A DNA stretch of 64,000 bases from Mermis nigrescens (lineage: Eukaryota > Nematoda > Enoplea > Mermithida > Mermithidae). The DNA lies in assembly GCA_036768485.1 (NCBI GenBank), contig JAVLUZ010000154.1, forward strand, positions 24,789,637-24,853,636, read 5' to 3'. A program made the position numbers and the translations under genes. This document shows positions 43,301 through 53,559 of the stretch, piece by piece (the first letter of the stretch is position 1; every line of letters begins with the position of its first letter). Below the pieces are notes generated by a model. That model searched no databases, was not told the origin of the DNA, and was given only the letters and a program-made list of their open reading frames with translations.

Positions 43301-45827
43301 TAAGTGCCATCTTGCGCATGCAGAGGTAAAATTTCTTGGCCATAGCATAAGTGCAATGGGCATCGCTCCTGACATGTCCAAAGTCGCGGATTTAATCTCG
43401 TTTCCCGTACCAAAAACCGTAAAATCCTTGCAGAAATTCCTTGGTTTAGTCCAATGGTTTAAGAAATTCGTTAAAGACCTCGCTAAAATTGCTAAACCGC
43501 TATTCCATCTTCTGCGTAAAGATGTCGAATTTTGCTGGAAGGCTGAACACCAAACCGCCTTTGAGCTTCTGAAGAAAGCATTTACGTCCCCACCTATTTT
43601 ACAATTACCGAAATTCGATGATGAGCACCAATTTATTTTAACAACTGACGCAAGTAACTATGCGTTAGGTGCTATTTTGACACAAAAACACTTACCATCA
43701 AAAAATCGTTTTATTCTTAGCTACGCTAGTCGCGTACTAAATTCTGCCGAATGTAATTATGCTACTTCGGAAAAAGAAGCGTTAGCGGTAGTGTGGGCCA
43801 TCAAGCATTATCGACACTATCTTTACGGTAAAAAATTTGTTGTCGAAACTGATCATCAAGCGTTAACCTGGCTAGTAAACGTAAAAGACCCATCGAGTCG
43901 ATTACGCCGTTGGGGTCTCAAATTACAGGAATACGAATATGATATCGTTTACGTTCCTGGTGCATATAATTGCGCAGCTGATCTTCTCTCACGTCATCCT
44001 AAATATGATCATGCAGAACGAAAATATAAAGTCGAGCGCAAAAATATCGTTAACATCGCAAATTTAGAATCAGAAGATTCTGAGTCAGATGATGAATCGG
44101 TTCCACCTGACCGATCGCGCGATAACGCGCCTAATGCACCAATTAATCATCCAAATGCGCAAAATAATGTTCCTACTGCGCAAACCGATCCTACTAATTC
44201 TAAACCACCTACATTTCGCGAACGCTTGTTACTTACCGATGCCGAAAAAGCTGAAATGCTAACACCTGCGCGTTTACTCGCTGAGCAACGTGCAGATGAC
44301 GAATTGCATAAAATTCGCATCGCATTGAACGACTTAACAACGAAAAAATATCGTGACGAATTTTTTCTCGTAAACGATGTACTTTTTCGTCGTTTCCAAC
44401 CTAAGCGCTCACCAACTGTCGTTCATCAAATAGTCATACCCAAATCTTTGCGTCGCTTCATATTAACGGAATTTCATGACTCTATTTTCGGAGCTCATTT
44501 TTCATCGCGCAAAATCTTGCCCGCCATTCAAATGCGTTATTGGTGGCCGCGCATGGAAAATGATGTGATCGCGTGGTGTCGGAATTGTGATGTGTGCTTA
44601 CAACGTAAGGTCGCATTAAATTCCACATCCGTTCCGCTGCAACCAATCGAAGTATCCGCACCCTTTGAACTCATTGCGTGCGATTGTTTGCATATGCCGC
44701 GATCCCCCTCCGGAAATGACCAAATTGTAGTTTTTATGGATTATTTCACAAAATACGTGGAAGCTTTTGCTGTTTCTGATATCAAAGCAACAACTATCGC
44801 AAATTTATTATTACGAGAAATTATACCACGTTATGGAGTCCCCAAGAAATTTTTAACAGATCAGGGGTCAAATTTTACATCTACCCTTATTTCGGAAGTC
44901 TGTAAATTATTAAACGTTCAAAAGATATTTACAACCCCATATCACCCCCAGTGTGATGGGTTGGTGGAACGTTATAATCGAACTTTGATTGATGGTTTGT
45001 CGAAGCTGAGTGCGCGTTCCCAGTATGATTGGGAGCAATTTTTACCTTTTGCATTATTTGCATACCGCGCAACTCCGCAATCATCGACTAATATATCTCC
45101 TTTCGAAATGCTTTATGGTCGCGAACCAGCATTTCCTCTTGACACTTTACTAATAAATGACTTCGTGATAAATCCGAATTTACCTTCCGTTGCGGAAAAA
45201 TATGTCATTGATTTAAAGCTGACTTTACAAGACTTGCATGAAATCGCATCTCAAAATTTAACGCAAGCGCGTAAGCAGCAGAAATCACAATATGACAAGT
45301 CCGTAACGCAAACAAATTTTTCTCTTTCGGATATAGTCTATCTTAATAATACCTCAGTCATTCAACCTGAAATAGGTAAATTATCACCCAAGCGTGTGGG
45401 TCCATACCGAATTATTGACTTACCCACGCCTGAAACTGCGAAAATCGCATATGTCTATAACCCTCTTATCGTTCATCACGTTCATAGGAATAGACTTCTG
45501 CCTGAGCCTAAACTACCTTATTCTGACTTAATTGTGGAAAAACACGCGTACGTCCCTGGCGATTTTGTGTTGGTTAAATTACCACATCGCCCTCTTGCCC
45601 CGGCAGTTGTCATAAGTTTTGAGGATTTACCGGGCAGGGAACAAAAAGCTAAGGACTGCGCGCCTATACGTTTATTAAATGGCTCTAAAACAGCACATGC
45701 CGTACCATTATCTAATGTTTTTCCTTTTGCAGACCCATGGCTGCAGAAGGCACCCCAAGCAAAGAGGCATTGCTGGAGGCAGCTGGTCGCCGATGCAAAT
45801 TCGAAGGGCGTGATCCCGCGTCCTTAG
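40245..45827 (+). CDS. pol: ORF2: Gag-Pol polyprotein (capsid, CCHC, PR, RT, RNase H, integrase)
   Basis: 1860 residues in one intact frame. Capsid-like retrotransposon gag domain ~59-232, RS-rich linker, CCHC zinc knuckle C291-C304 (C-x2-C-x4-H-x4-C), aspartic protease with D552-T-G-S, RT with Y984-I-D-D, RNase H starting near D1135 and integrase. The integrase has a zinc region H1411...C1445-C1448-C1451, catalytic D1480, D1539 and E1575 (exactly 35 residues between the last two) and a G-P-Y motif near 1717. All key residues are present, so the enzyme set looks functional. Gag and Pol are in one frame, so no gag-pol shift is needed. A chromodomain is not evident. The last ~30 codons overlap ORF3 in another frame. 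Confidence 0.97.
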   Translation: MSNSLTTAHLVAMIARAVVARVARVDQRRRRHRHSSGSSSESSRGDSRLADSLNRGPFLQQMQFAIANKKFFDGDKSDMKAYFAEFESLANTYDIDKADRLKFATGFLDPYALRLYRSLPADIQQSYSKTKQALIAEFCPMDTGALFNRFLSHKQQPNESVKAYYLSLREELIKSDPYLEIDSPHFNNLMRHQLKEGLLPHISKEAYHKKPRASLAEFLDNALSAEFANKEFEDKKAVTPYVSVTAAPVGSAVPKDTPRVSNQTDSNRSRYKTFHRSSRAEKPESSSRKYCTFCKRIGHIYEECFTRQRQEVTNNTNQNNQAERNNNSMARNRSQSRSFSRRNRSPSRSNSQNRHRSQSRYRNPSQHRSFNYANNDNRFESKQSRSNFRQNRNDYYQNSRANYQNSRYDNRYNNQSRQNTPFVQFPNEQRGTYYNSNYRNDNNFNRPYVTYTADNQPTMNAPPPQPTPTSPHDVNTVTAKGPESSARPNLFASQEFLEEYERLQRRLATYEKINLPPSKILDPNIPIVSHAGTNLPTILVKVHGVEVPALIDTGSQVTMMTTSAFLRLGFNLPPKQVSQVVHGVGEITAVVRYKVNMTLTIAEQSITTSVAIIDHLPEDMLLGYDFCESALMWVNPIERCAFINGIKVNLLSSHEKLQFRTKPNATTSGVVCVHVSLPEPVIIQPRHELITPGYISHGSCNFDFALFEPNPDFMEKTSLFVAPSIVDASQPLIPVRVCNISKAPIRIDSGDIIGSLTTDAEVVSHVSSLDDRTPELFASINKALNGSAVDSRQQQQIRELCLKYDSIFALKNEPLGRTPLMKHHIDTGDNPPVVGKTYRVEHSRRESMQKIINEMLADKIIRPTTSPWASPLFLIGKKDGSLRPVVDYRRLNDVTKTQVYPLPQLDDYFDTLGSAAYFSTLDLKSGYWQIPLDNKSREKTAFICPVGHYEFEVLPFGLKNAPADFQRLMELVLAGLNWKSCLVYIDDIIIFSRTFKEHLKDLENVFIALKKANLRVKPDKCHLAHAEVKFLGHSISAMGIAPDMSKVADLISFPVPKTVKSLQKFLGLVQWFKKFVKDLAKIAKPLFHLLRKDVEFCWKAEHQTAFELLKKAFTSPPILQLPKFDDEHQFILTTDASNYALGAILTQKHLPSKNRFILSYASRVLNSAECNYATSEKEALAVVWAIKHYRHYLYGKKFVVETDHQALTWLVNVKDPSSRLRRWGLKLQEYEYDIVYVPGAYNCAADLLSRHPKYDHAERKYKVERKNIVNIANLESEDSESDDESVPPDRSRDNAPNAPINHPNAQNNVPTAQTDPTNSKPPTFRERLLLTDAEKAEMLTPARLLAEQRADDELHKIRIALNDLTTKKYRDEFFLVNDVLFRRFQPKRSPTVVHQIVIPKSLRRFILTEFHDSIFGAHFSSRKILPAIQMRYWWPRMENDVIAWCRNCDVCLQRKVALNSTSVPLQPIEVSAPFELIACDCLHMPRSPSGNDQIVVFMDYFTKYVEAFAVSDIKATTIANLLLREIIPRYGVPKKFLTDQGSNFTSTLISEVCKLLNVQKIFTTPYHPQCDGLVERYNRTLIDGLSKLSARSQYDWEQFLPFALFAYRATPQSSTNISPFEMLYGREPAFPLDTLLINDFVINPNLPSVAEKYVIDLKLTLQDLHEIASQNLTQARKQQKSQYDKSVTQTNFSLSDIVYLNNTSVIQPEIGKLSPKRVGPYRIIDLPTPETAKIAYVYNPLIVHHVHRNRLLPEPKLPYSDLIVEKHAYVPGDFVLVKLPHRPLAPAVVISFEDLPGREQKAKDCAPIRLLNGSKTAHAVPLSNVFPFADPWLQKAPQAKRHCWRQLVADANSKGVIPRP
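45719..45732 (+). promoter_or_regulatory. 3' splice site just before the ORF3 ATG
   Basis: The pyrimidine tract TTTTTCCTTTTGCAG ends at 45732 and the ATG follows at 45737. This is a near-ideal acceptor inside the end of ORF2. In gypsy-type errantiviruses env is made from a spliced RNA with an acceptor close to the env start, so the same strategy is likely here. Confidence 0.7.
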
Positions 45828-48800
45828 ATGAGTTTCGTTCGGCGTTGACCAGTATGGCTTTAGAGCGGGGTTTGGTTGTACCAGACCCGCTGCCACAAAA
45901 CGACGATAGTCGTGTTAGCGGTTTACAAGCATTCACTGCTAGATGGGTTAAGCACAAAGTAGCACATAAAATTAAAAATCATACTAAGCGTATAAACGAT
46001 CAACAGCTCTGGTGGGAGAATAGATTTCGTAGATTTCCTTTGGTAACCCCTCGCGTACCAAGGAACAGGCCTATGCCTACGGTCATAGTCTCCGACGACC
46101 AGAAGTCGTTTGCCGCCATTTTGGCGTTAATTCAACCATCAAATTTGACTAATGGCACACTATTTTTAGGCTACGATTCTGAATTTGTTAATGACAGGAA
46201 AGGCAGACACTATAAGACCTGGGACTTGCGTTTTCAGCAATTATGTCCCACCTACCAGGACCTCCATGGCCCATTCGTACGCTACGTCCAAGTTGCGAGC
46301 GCGAACGGTCATGTGTTCTGCTGGGACCTGGCGAAGTTCCCGCAACCTCCGTTCGGGCTTCACCAGTTGCTCGAAACACGTTTGCCAAATGTATATATGG
46401 TTTGTTACGATCCTACGCAAGATCGACTTGCGTACTTTCACGTTTACGGTCCAACTTTTGAGGAAATTTTGGCAATCCCAGATGCAGAAATTCGCAATCA
46501 ACTGCACTGGAAGGATCCATTCATCGCTAATTTTATCGATATTCAGCCATTAGCGAGAGAATTTACTCGTCGTTTTCGCATCACAGCGCGTTCACACACA
46601 TTGAAGCGCTTGGCTGAGTTCCTATTTGACATGTATCTTGACCCGAACGCGCCTGATAACTTCGGACAGGCGTGGAGTTTACCGTTAACTCGGGACATGC
46701 AGAATTATTTAGTGATGGACGCCCTTATAACTATCGATGTTTTTATATTGATAGAAGGGACATCGCAAAATAATCGCATTACTGACGATAGAAAGCCTAT
46801 GTCAGTCTCATTTGTAGGCGATGAATTGCACATTAAGGCCACTGGCCCAAAAGCCAGAGTGCGTATACCATTGTCGACTAGCAAACCACCGCAAGGACAG
46901 TCGACCAGCACAGCTGCTGAAGCTGAAGTCGAAGTTGACTCGAATGGTGAAGAATTAATTAGAGTTGAGGACTTCTATGGCCCGGTTCCGCAACTTCCAG
47001 CGGCCATAGCAGCAGCCACCACCGTTGCCTCAGTAACGGAAGCGTTGGCTCACACTAATGTCTTTGACAATCCTGACCTACAAGTTCAGGATTCGCAGGC
47101 CGTTGCCGACTCAGTTTTGGGCCCGGCTTATGCACCTGATACCGAACCAAAATCTAAACCAACCAGTTCGAGTACACCTGCATCTGCGTTTTCTTCGCAA
47201 ACCGATATTCCATATGATTCGCCAATGATCGATGTAGAACCGATCTCCACTGAAGACGATGATTTATCTCCTAAGCGTTTAGTTATGGCGTTATCCGACA
47301 CCGAGGCGGAAAGACAAGCTAATTTGTCACCACCGCGTTCTACACGCGTGGCATTGGCTAGAAAAGGGGCTGTTACCGTTTCGCAACCGATTGTCTCACA
47401 ATCGCTTGCGGCGGACCAACAAGCGCCCTTGGGCATCAGTTCGCTCGGACCTTTGCCGACTTCACAGCCGGGTCGGGTAGAGCGTGACTCTGAGCCCGAT
47501 GTGATCATGACTGAGATTATCGGTTTTCCGCCGGTGACACAACAAATTTTACCCGCGCACGAAGTACCACAAGTAGCATTGTATACGCAAGTCGCGACTC
47601 ATTCCGCGCCACAAGGCGTGTCGACACCAGATGCTCGTTTTATGGCTCCTATGGCCATGACGGGTGTGTCGAGTACTGTGGCGACTATTCACCCACAGGC
47701 AATTCAAAGTCAGTCATCAAATAGGGAAGTCGCCATACCCCCAATGATGCAAGCTATTCGCGATCGTATGGCCGCGAATGAAAGCGCGAGAGTGCAAAGC
47801 CGCTCGCGCTACGTTCAGCATTTTTTCACCATGATGGAAAATATGACGCGAGAACCTCCGTGCACTGTCGCACCAGTTGTATTGCACGAGTTACATGACA
47901 GTTTGGGTGAGGTTGAAGGAACGCGTGTATATGATCAGCTGGTTGAAGCTGCACAAGTGTACTTCGACCGAGTGTATGCAATCCATTTGCAGCACGCGAC
48001 TTCAACTGATTCCCCGTCGCGTCCATTAGTGTGGCCCTTGACCGCACAGTCTTTGGCTGATGTGGATCGTCCACCCGCACCTCGATTTATCAGCGAATTG
48101 AGTGTGTTTAACCGATTGTTTTATCCCGATCAATATTTTGTGCGCATACGTTTCTTTATTACAACGGGAATGATGTTGTACGAAGTGCCGTTAGAGTATT
48201 TGGTGGTGCACCCGCACCTTGACGCACCGACTGAAGTGTCTGATGGTGTTGCTCATCAGGTTCGCCCGGAGTTATATCCACACAGGATGTCTCCAGCGCC
48301 AGATCACATGGCACCCATCTTAATATCGGCACGTCAGATGGTCGATATTTTCGATACTTTCCGAGAATTTCAAGCATTATATGATTCGGAGTATCGACAC
48401 ATGACGATCTTTTCTTCCATAGACGTCATGCGCGCTACAGCGCTTTTGGAATTCCTGGACAGGAAGTTCCACTTCTTTGCGTACGCCTACGGAAATCCCG
48501 GAATAGGCTGGCGCATGGTGGAGCAGTTACGTCGCATGTTGCGCGTAGCGTTCCTTGGCGAATCTTATACACCTTCGCCAAGTGAGGCTTTTCCGGAATT
48601 CCCGGATTTAACAGCACGAATTGAAAGTCCTCATGTTTTACATAACATGATTCGCCAAATTCGGCTAGCAACCGATCCGCCGCTCGAAGTTCCGGCGCAA
48701 TTCGATCGTTTTAGAGGTCAACAAAAATCGGTCTTTTTCTTAAAACATCGAATTCAAGGCGAATTAGAAAAAATTCGCAGACAAAGGCGACAGGCATCCT

Positions 48801-49891
48801 CGCAGGACCCTAGTGGATCCGTAGCGAGCCTTGAATTGCCAGAAGTCGACCTTTCCTTGGAAGCACAAATTGAAATGCGTAGAACACGCATGACGATCGA
48901 GAAACGCGATCGTGAGAATTTGGCTACGGAAATGCCACGGCGTGTGACGAAATTACGCGCCGCCGGTTCTCTTACTGAAGCTTCCGAGGTTCGTCATATG
49001 CCAGAAGACAAACATAAGGCGAAATTGAACCGATTTTATGACACAAAGTCCGAACACGCTTTGCGTCGACTAAAAAACTTGGAAAAGCAACGAGTCAGAA
49101 GACTCGTTCAAGCTGAAGTTGCAGCTAAATTAAAAGCGCGTTTAGGCCCAAAGGGATCGAGGCGGCAAGAACCGCAATCATCCCGGCAACGCTATGCTGC
49201 AACACACCACCGATCACAATCGCAAGCACAACAGCAAACGCAAGTAAAACCGCATATACAGCAATATACAAGACCGCAAACCCAACCGCGGCAACAACAG
49301 CATTTTACGGAATCGCGTGAGCGTTCCGAGGCGTATGCACAGGCCGATGCTGGTCATCTGTCGCGCTCGCGACAGCAGCAGCCTTACGAGTATCGCCGCC
49401 AACCACAGTCAAACCGCGGAACTCATCAGGACCGGTCACAATCCCGTCAACGGCAGCAATGGGATCAATCGTATCGCTCTCCGTTGGAACAAAGTCAACC
49501 AGCCACCGGGGGTTATCAGCCACAACCTCGACCGGGTCCACTTTTGCCAAAACCGTGGCCTGTTAATCAACAACAACAGCGTCCACGCGAACCTTCTCGT
49601 CAACGAACTTACGGTTTTACGCCGGAGCAATTATTTACTCCGACGCCACCCATACCGCGTCGTTATGCTGACGACTACGAGGACGATGACGATTTTGAGG
49701 ACGACGATCGACCCGTCGATCCACATCAACGCTTACGCCAACACATGTACGGGCGTAGGCAATCGCCATATCAATATCGTGAGCGTTCGAATACGCGTCG
49801 CGAACCGGAATCCGATCAGGAATATTTTCAACGACAACGACGTCGCGGAAAATCGTATGGCTCGAAGGCCAATTACCGCGATCAATATTAA
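45737..49891 (+). CDS. ORF3: DEDDy 3'-5' exonuclease-like protein in env position
   Basis: 1384 residues. Residues ~115-345 fit the RNase D/WRN/Mut-7 exonuclease fold: motif I G-Y-D147-S-E149-F, motif II region Y-D-P-T-Q-D229-R-L-A-Y-F, a helix S-H-T-L-K-R-L-A-E-F, then W-S-L-P-L-T and motif III Y324-L-V-M-D328. All four acidic metal-ligand positions and the Tyr are present, though D225 could replace D229 as the motif II residue. Then come a disordered Ser/Thr/Pro region (~345-660), a globular region I do not recognise (~765-980), a charged coiled coil (~1000-1135) and a Gln/Arg-rich tail with an acidic patch (~1310-1326). No signal peptide or membrane span, so it is not an envelope protein. 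It overlaps ORF2 by 91 nt. Role unknown. Nucleic-acid 3' trimming is the obvious inference. Confidence 0.85.
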   Translation: MAAEGTPSKEALLEAAGRRCKFEGRDPASLDEFRSALTSMALERGLVVPDPLPQNDDSRVSGLQAFTARWVKHKVAHKIKNHTKRINDQQLWWENRFRRFPLVTPRVPRNRPMPTVIVSDDQKSFAAILALIQPSNLTNGTLFLGYDSEFVNDRKGRHYKTWDLRFQQLCPTYQDLHGPFVRYVQVASANGHVFCWDLAKFPQPPFGLHQLLETRLPNVYMVCYDPTQDRLAYFHVYGPTFEEILAIPDAEIRNQLHWKDPFIANFIDIQPLAREFTRRFRITARSHTLKRLAEFLFDMYLDPNAPDNFGQAWSLPLTRDMQNYLVMDALITIDVFILIEGTSQNNRITDDRKPMSVSFVGDELHIKATGPKARVRIPLSTSKPPQGQSTSTAAEAEVEVDSNGEELIRVEDFYGPVPQLPAAIAAATTVASVTEALAHTNVFDNPDLQVQDSQAVADSVLGPAYAPDTEPKSKPTSSSTPASAFSSQTDIPYDSPMIDVEPISTEDDDLSPKRLVMALSDTEAERQANLSPPRSTRVALARKGAVTVSQPIVSQSLAADQQAPLGISSLGPLPTSQPGRVERDSEPDVIMTEIIGFPPVTQQILPAHEVPQVALYTQVATHSAPQGVSTPDARFMAPMAMTGVSSTVATIHPQAIQSQSSNREVAIPPMMQAIRDRMAANESARVQSRSRYVQHFFTMMENMTREPPCTVAPVVLHELHDSLGEVEGTRVYDQLVEAAQVYFDRVYAIHLQHATSTDSPSRPLVWPLTAQSLADVDRPPAPRFISELSVFNRLFYPDQYFVRIRFFITTGMMLYEVPLEYLVVHPHLDAPTEVSDGVAHQVRPELYPHRMSPAPDHMAPILISARQMVDIFDTFREFQALYDSEYRHMTIFSSIDVMRATALLEFLDRKFHFFAYAYGNPGIGWRMVEQLRRMLRVAFLGESYTPSPSEAFPEFPDLTARIESPHVLHNMIRQIRLATDPPLEVPAQFDRFRGQQKSVFFLKHRIQGELEKIRRQRRQASSQDPSGSVASLELPEVDLSLEAQIEMRRTRMTIEKRDRENLATEMPRRVTKLRAAGSLTEASEVRHMPEDKHKAKLNRFYDTKSEHALRRLKNLEKQRVRRLVQAEVAAKLKARLGPKGSRRQEPQSSRQRYAATHHRSQSQAQQQTQVKPHIQQYTRPQTQPRQQQHFTESRERSEAYAQADAGHLSRSRQQQPYEYRRQPQSNRGTHQDRSQSRQRQQWDQSYRSPLEQSQPATGGYQPQPRPGPLLPKPWPVNQQQQRPREPSRQRTYGFTPEQLFTPTPPIPRRYADDYEDDDDFEDDDRPVDPHQRLRQHMYGRRQSPYQYRERSNTRREPESDQEYFQRQRRRGKSYGSKANYRDQY

Positions 49892-50684
<793 letters not shown>

Positions 50685-50693
50685 GTGGGGGAG
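50685..50693 (+). promoter_or_regulatory. Polypurine tract
   Basis: GTGGGGGAG directly before the 3' LTR, the expected plus-strand primer position. Confidence 0.75.
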
Positions 50694-51755
50694 TGTAACT
50701 GCGAGAGTTACACGGTAGGCGAACCTGCCTTAGCAGTTCGCGATAGCCATTACATAGCCAATACTAGTAGCTGTCTATGACGGTGCACTGTGGGCTATGC
50801 CTTCGGTCTTCCCATTATTTCCCCAAATTTTCAATAATAAAAAACAATTAGATACTTGTCCGGTATCGTAGAGTTAAGTGTATGATAATAGTAATTGTTT
50901 AATGCATACCGCTTACGTGAATCGAGAACATTCGATCTGAGATAAAAGTCATTTCAGTATTATGTTTAATTGATCGTTGTTTTATTTTACTGTAGGGGCC
51001 CTTGAGGCCAGTGTGCTTAAGCTCGTATTGGAGTCTGGCTTTTGGTTTTTGCTTTTCGTTTTTGCCAGTCGTACGTGTACATATTCCGTACGTTTACGTT
51101 TTTCTTTTTGCTTGTTTCCCGGCTATAGGCCGTGTATTCTTCGTCGAATAAAAATATAGAAAACCAACCCAGTGGTTTTGGTTATACCGAGGGTTAGGTC
51201 GGCCACCATCCCTTCGTCGAGGATTTCCACCCGCTTAGTGGACTGATAGGTAAATTCCGTATGATAGTTTATTTTATTCGGAAATCATATTTTATTTCTC
51301 AAGCCAAAAATTGATCAAAAATATTATTTAATCTTTAGGGATGATTGATCAGCATAGAGCTCGTTGTTGTTGTTTTCATTGTTCAGCGTGCTACACAAAT
51401 TAGGAACCAAAAACATTTCTGATCAGGTACTGATTGAAAACAAGTTAAATTACAACTTGAGCTTGAGATAGGTCAACTGACCTCCGCGGCAAATTCCGAG
51501 ACTAGGTAGGTAGCCTTAGGTCTTAGGGCGTAGCTGCTGAGATCACCCGACGAAAAGCAGCCAGCAATATTAGGGCTGAGGGGATCGAAGCCGTAAGGTC
51601 TGTAAGGGTCCAAAGATCGAAAGCCATCCAGTGCCGCGCGATCGGGGCCAGCACTAAGCGCAGACTTAAGTACCTACGTACCTAGGTAAATCTCGAAGGC
51701 AAATGTATCCGCCCTGTGCCGATTCTCAGTAGGCATAGACGGCTCTACATTTACA
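50694..51755 (+). repeat. 3' LTR of the Gypsy element
   Basis: 1062 bp, the partner of 37383-38443. The differences are A/G in AGTGT(A/G)CTTAAG, G/A in CGTGT(G/A)TTC, A/T in CCAG(A/T)GCC and one extra T. It is followed by GCAC, the second copy of the target duplication (51756-51759). Confidence 0.97.
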
Positions 51756-51895
51756 GCACGCACGTTTCTGCAAATGTACTATAATGCACTGAATTCACTG
51801 TTCAAAACCGGAAAATTTTCAGCAAATCACCCGGGAAAACCGGGTGAAACCCGGAAATTTCATATGGAGAAATTGCTGACTACCCTGTAATATCA

Positions 51896-52146
51896 ATGCT
51901 AAAATAGCGCACAAACTATCCTACTCCATCAGTCAATTGGAAGCAATTATTATTTTTAATAATTGAAAAAATCAGCTATTTAAAAAAACAATTATTTTTT
52001 ATTATGAAAAAATTACATTATTTTAACATTTATACTAGTTTCTGAGATCATTGTGACTCGATGAAGCTCACTAATTGATCTCTAGGCCGGCTGACCCATA
52101 CATAGATTGGCCATGCTCTGTATATACGATCATAAACCCTCTTAAG
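51896..52146. other. Remains of the element hosting the split hAT copy
   Basis: CTAAAATAGCGCACAAACTATC at the left and GGCCGGCTGACCCATACATAG at the right resemble the element at 2274-2550. The middle is AT-rich. Nothing else seen. Confidence 0.35.
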
Positions 52147-52338
52147 GTACAACTGCGGCTTCAGTTAGAATTGAACAGTGTCGCCGAGCCGGGAATAGGA
52201 CGACGTTCAGCTCGCCCAAGGTACAGCATAATATGAAGCTGCTAAGCAAGTACTTTAGAAAGGTGGAACGCGCAAGGCGTTTGCGTAAAAAGAAGAACAT
52301 GGAGTCAAAGATTACGCCCCAGGACTCGTTTGACAAAG
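52147..52338 (+). CDS. Internal exon of an unrecognised basic protein
   Basis: Opens after the acceptor CCTCTTAAG and has an uninterrupted frame (T-T-A-A-S-V-R-I-E-Q-C-R-R...). A basic helix-like segment follows (L-L-S-K-Y-F-R-K-V-E-R-A-R-R-L-R-K-K-K), then D-S-F-D-K. The donor AAAG|GTTCAA at 52339 is weak, but splicing there to 54138 keeps phase 1 and continues a Lys/Ser-rich chain. Without splicing the frame ends at 52364. I do not recognise the family. The basic composition suggests a nucleic-acid-binding or nucleolar protein, which is inference only. Confidence 0.4.
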
Positions 52339-52364
52339 GTTCAAAAATCTCTCAGAGTACCTAA

Positions 52365-53551
52365 TTCTTTTTTGCGATGCCATACATATGCGTAGTAATC
52401 AGTAATTTATTTTTCGTAGAAGCCAAAATATATGAAGTCGCACATCTCGAGAATCGTCAGAAGCTACACAAAAGTATTGACGTTTTTGAGCTTTTCACTT
52501 TAAGACCTGTTTTCTTACTTAGTGAAGGGGAAATTTGGAAAAAATTTCTACTCAGATTTATTCTCGGGACAAAAATTTACCTTTTGCGCTATCTTTCATT
52601 CTTGAAACAAAAATTTATCGTTTACGCCCTTTGTCTCTTATTTCTTAGCCTCTAGTCCGAATCTTGGCTTGACTCAGATTGATTTTTTTCAATTTTTGTG
52701 CATGCAGTTTATTTCGGTGCATCCGCTGGCAAAATAATAGATAAAAAATAAACATGCGCTAAGCGCCAGAAAATTTTGGCTTTGCTAGATTAAAAGTGAT
52801 GCTCTCTTTTGATGGTCTTCAGTAGATTTCGATTGATGTGACAAACGAATAATCTTGACCTACACGAACATTGTAGATACCAAAGTCGGCGAATTCTTGC
52901 TGACGTCAGTATTAGTACATGTTGGCTCCTAAATCTCTTAAATGACCATTCTTTCAGAACGGACAGCAGATTTGATTCGCTTCGTTTGTACAAATAATCT
53001 GTGTTTATCATCAAAATCTACGGATTGGTTCTAAAAAGTCGCCATAAAAATGTAAAATAGAAAAATGCTTACAAATTAAATTTGGTGGTCTACGGAGGTT
53101 TCTTTCTTTACTGTGGCTTGAAAACTCCCAGATCTCCACGCTGTTTTGTTTTTTGAAGTAGGACTGTGGCGACATAGCTGATTTTGAAAGTCTGCTCTGC
53201 TGTGGTGATATGAACGCGCTGGTAGCAATAAAAGAGCTGAATAAACAAAGAAGTTTTAACATCTTTATACATAACTTCATTTTCTCCTTGATATATGGTT
53301 TAAAGAATTGATGCAGTTCATCAGAAATTAATTCGATTTCAATATAAGGTTAGCCAAAAAATCCTCAGTCGGTCATATTAGGATACTAGCCTCATTTCTC
53401 GTGCCTTATGTTTGATCCAATGTATTCCTAACAGGTGTTTTATTTTCTTTTAATCATGCTTTAGGCCTGAATCTTTTACTGGAAGAATTAATACCTCGAC
53501 TTTTAAAAATATAATATAAAATTGAATGAGTGCGATTGAATGAAATAATCA
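52365..53551. other. Intron-like stretch with one doubtful frame
   Basis: On the minus strand an ATG at 53280 opens a short frame with a signal-peptide-like start (hydrophobic K-L-L-C-L-F-S-S-F-I-A-T-S-A-F). It runs to a GTAAGC donor near 53068, and an acceptor CTTTTTAG follows near 53025. Phases do not join well. No other feature. Confidence 0.3.
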
Positions 53552-53559
53552 ATGCGGAC

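Noticed and set aside
46185..47508. Several 60-126-codon frames on both strands inside ORF3
   Set aside because: They overlap the exonuclease gene in other frames and show no family features.
45737..49891. ORF3 as an envelope glycoprotein
   Set aside because: The position fits env, but there is no signal peptide, membrane span, furin-like site or Cys pattern, and an exonuclease domain is present instead.
53011..53280. Secreted protein with signal peptide on the minus strand
   Set aside because: The start looks like a signal peptide, but the candidate donor and acceptor do not give a joined frame.
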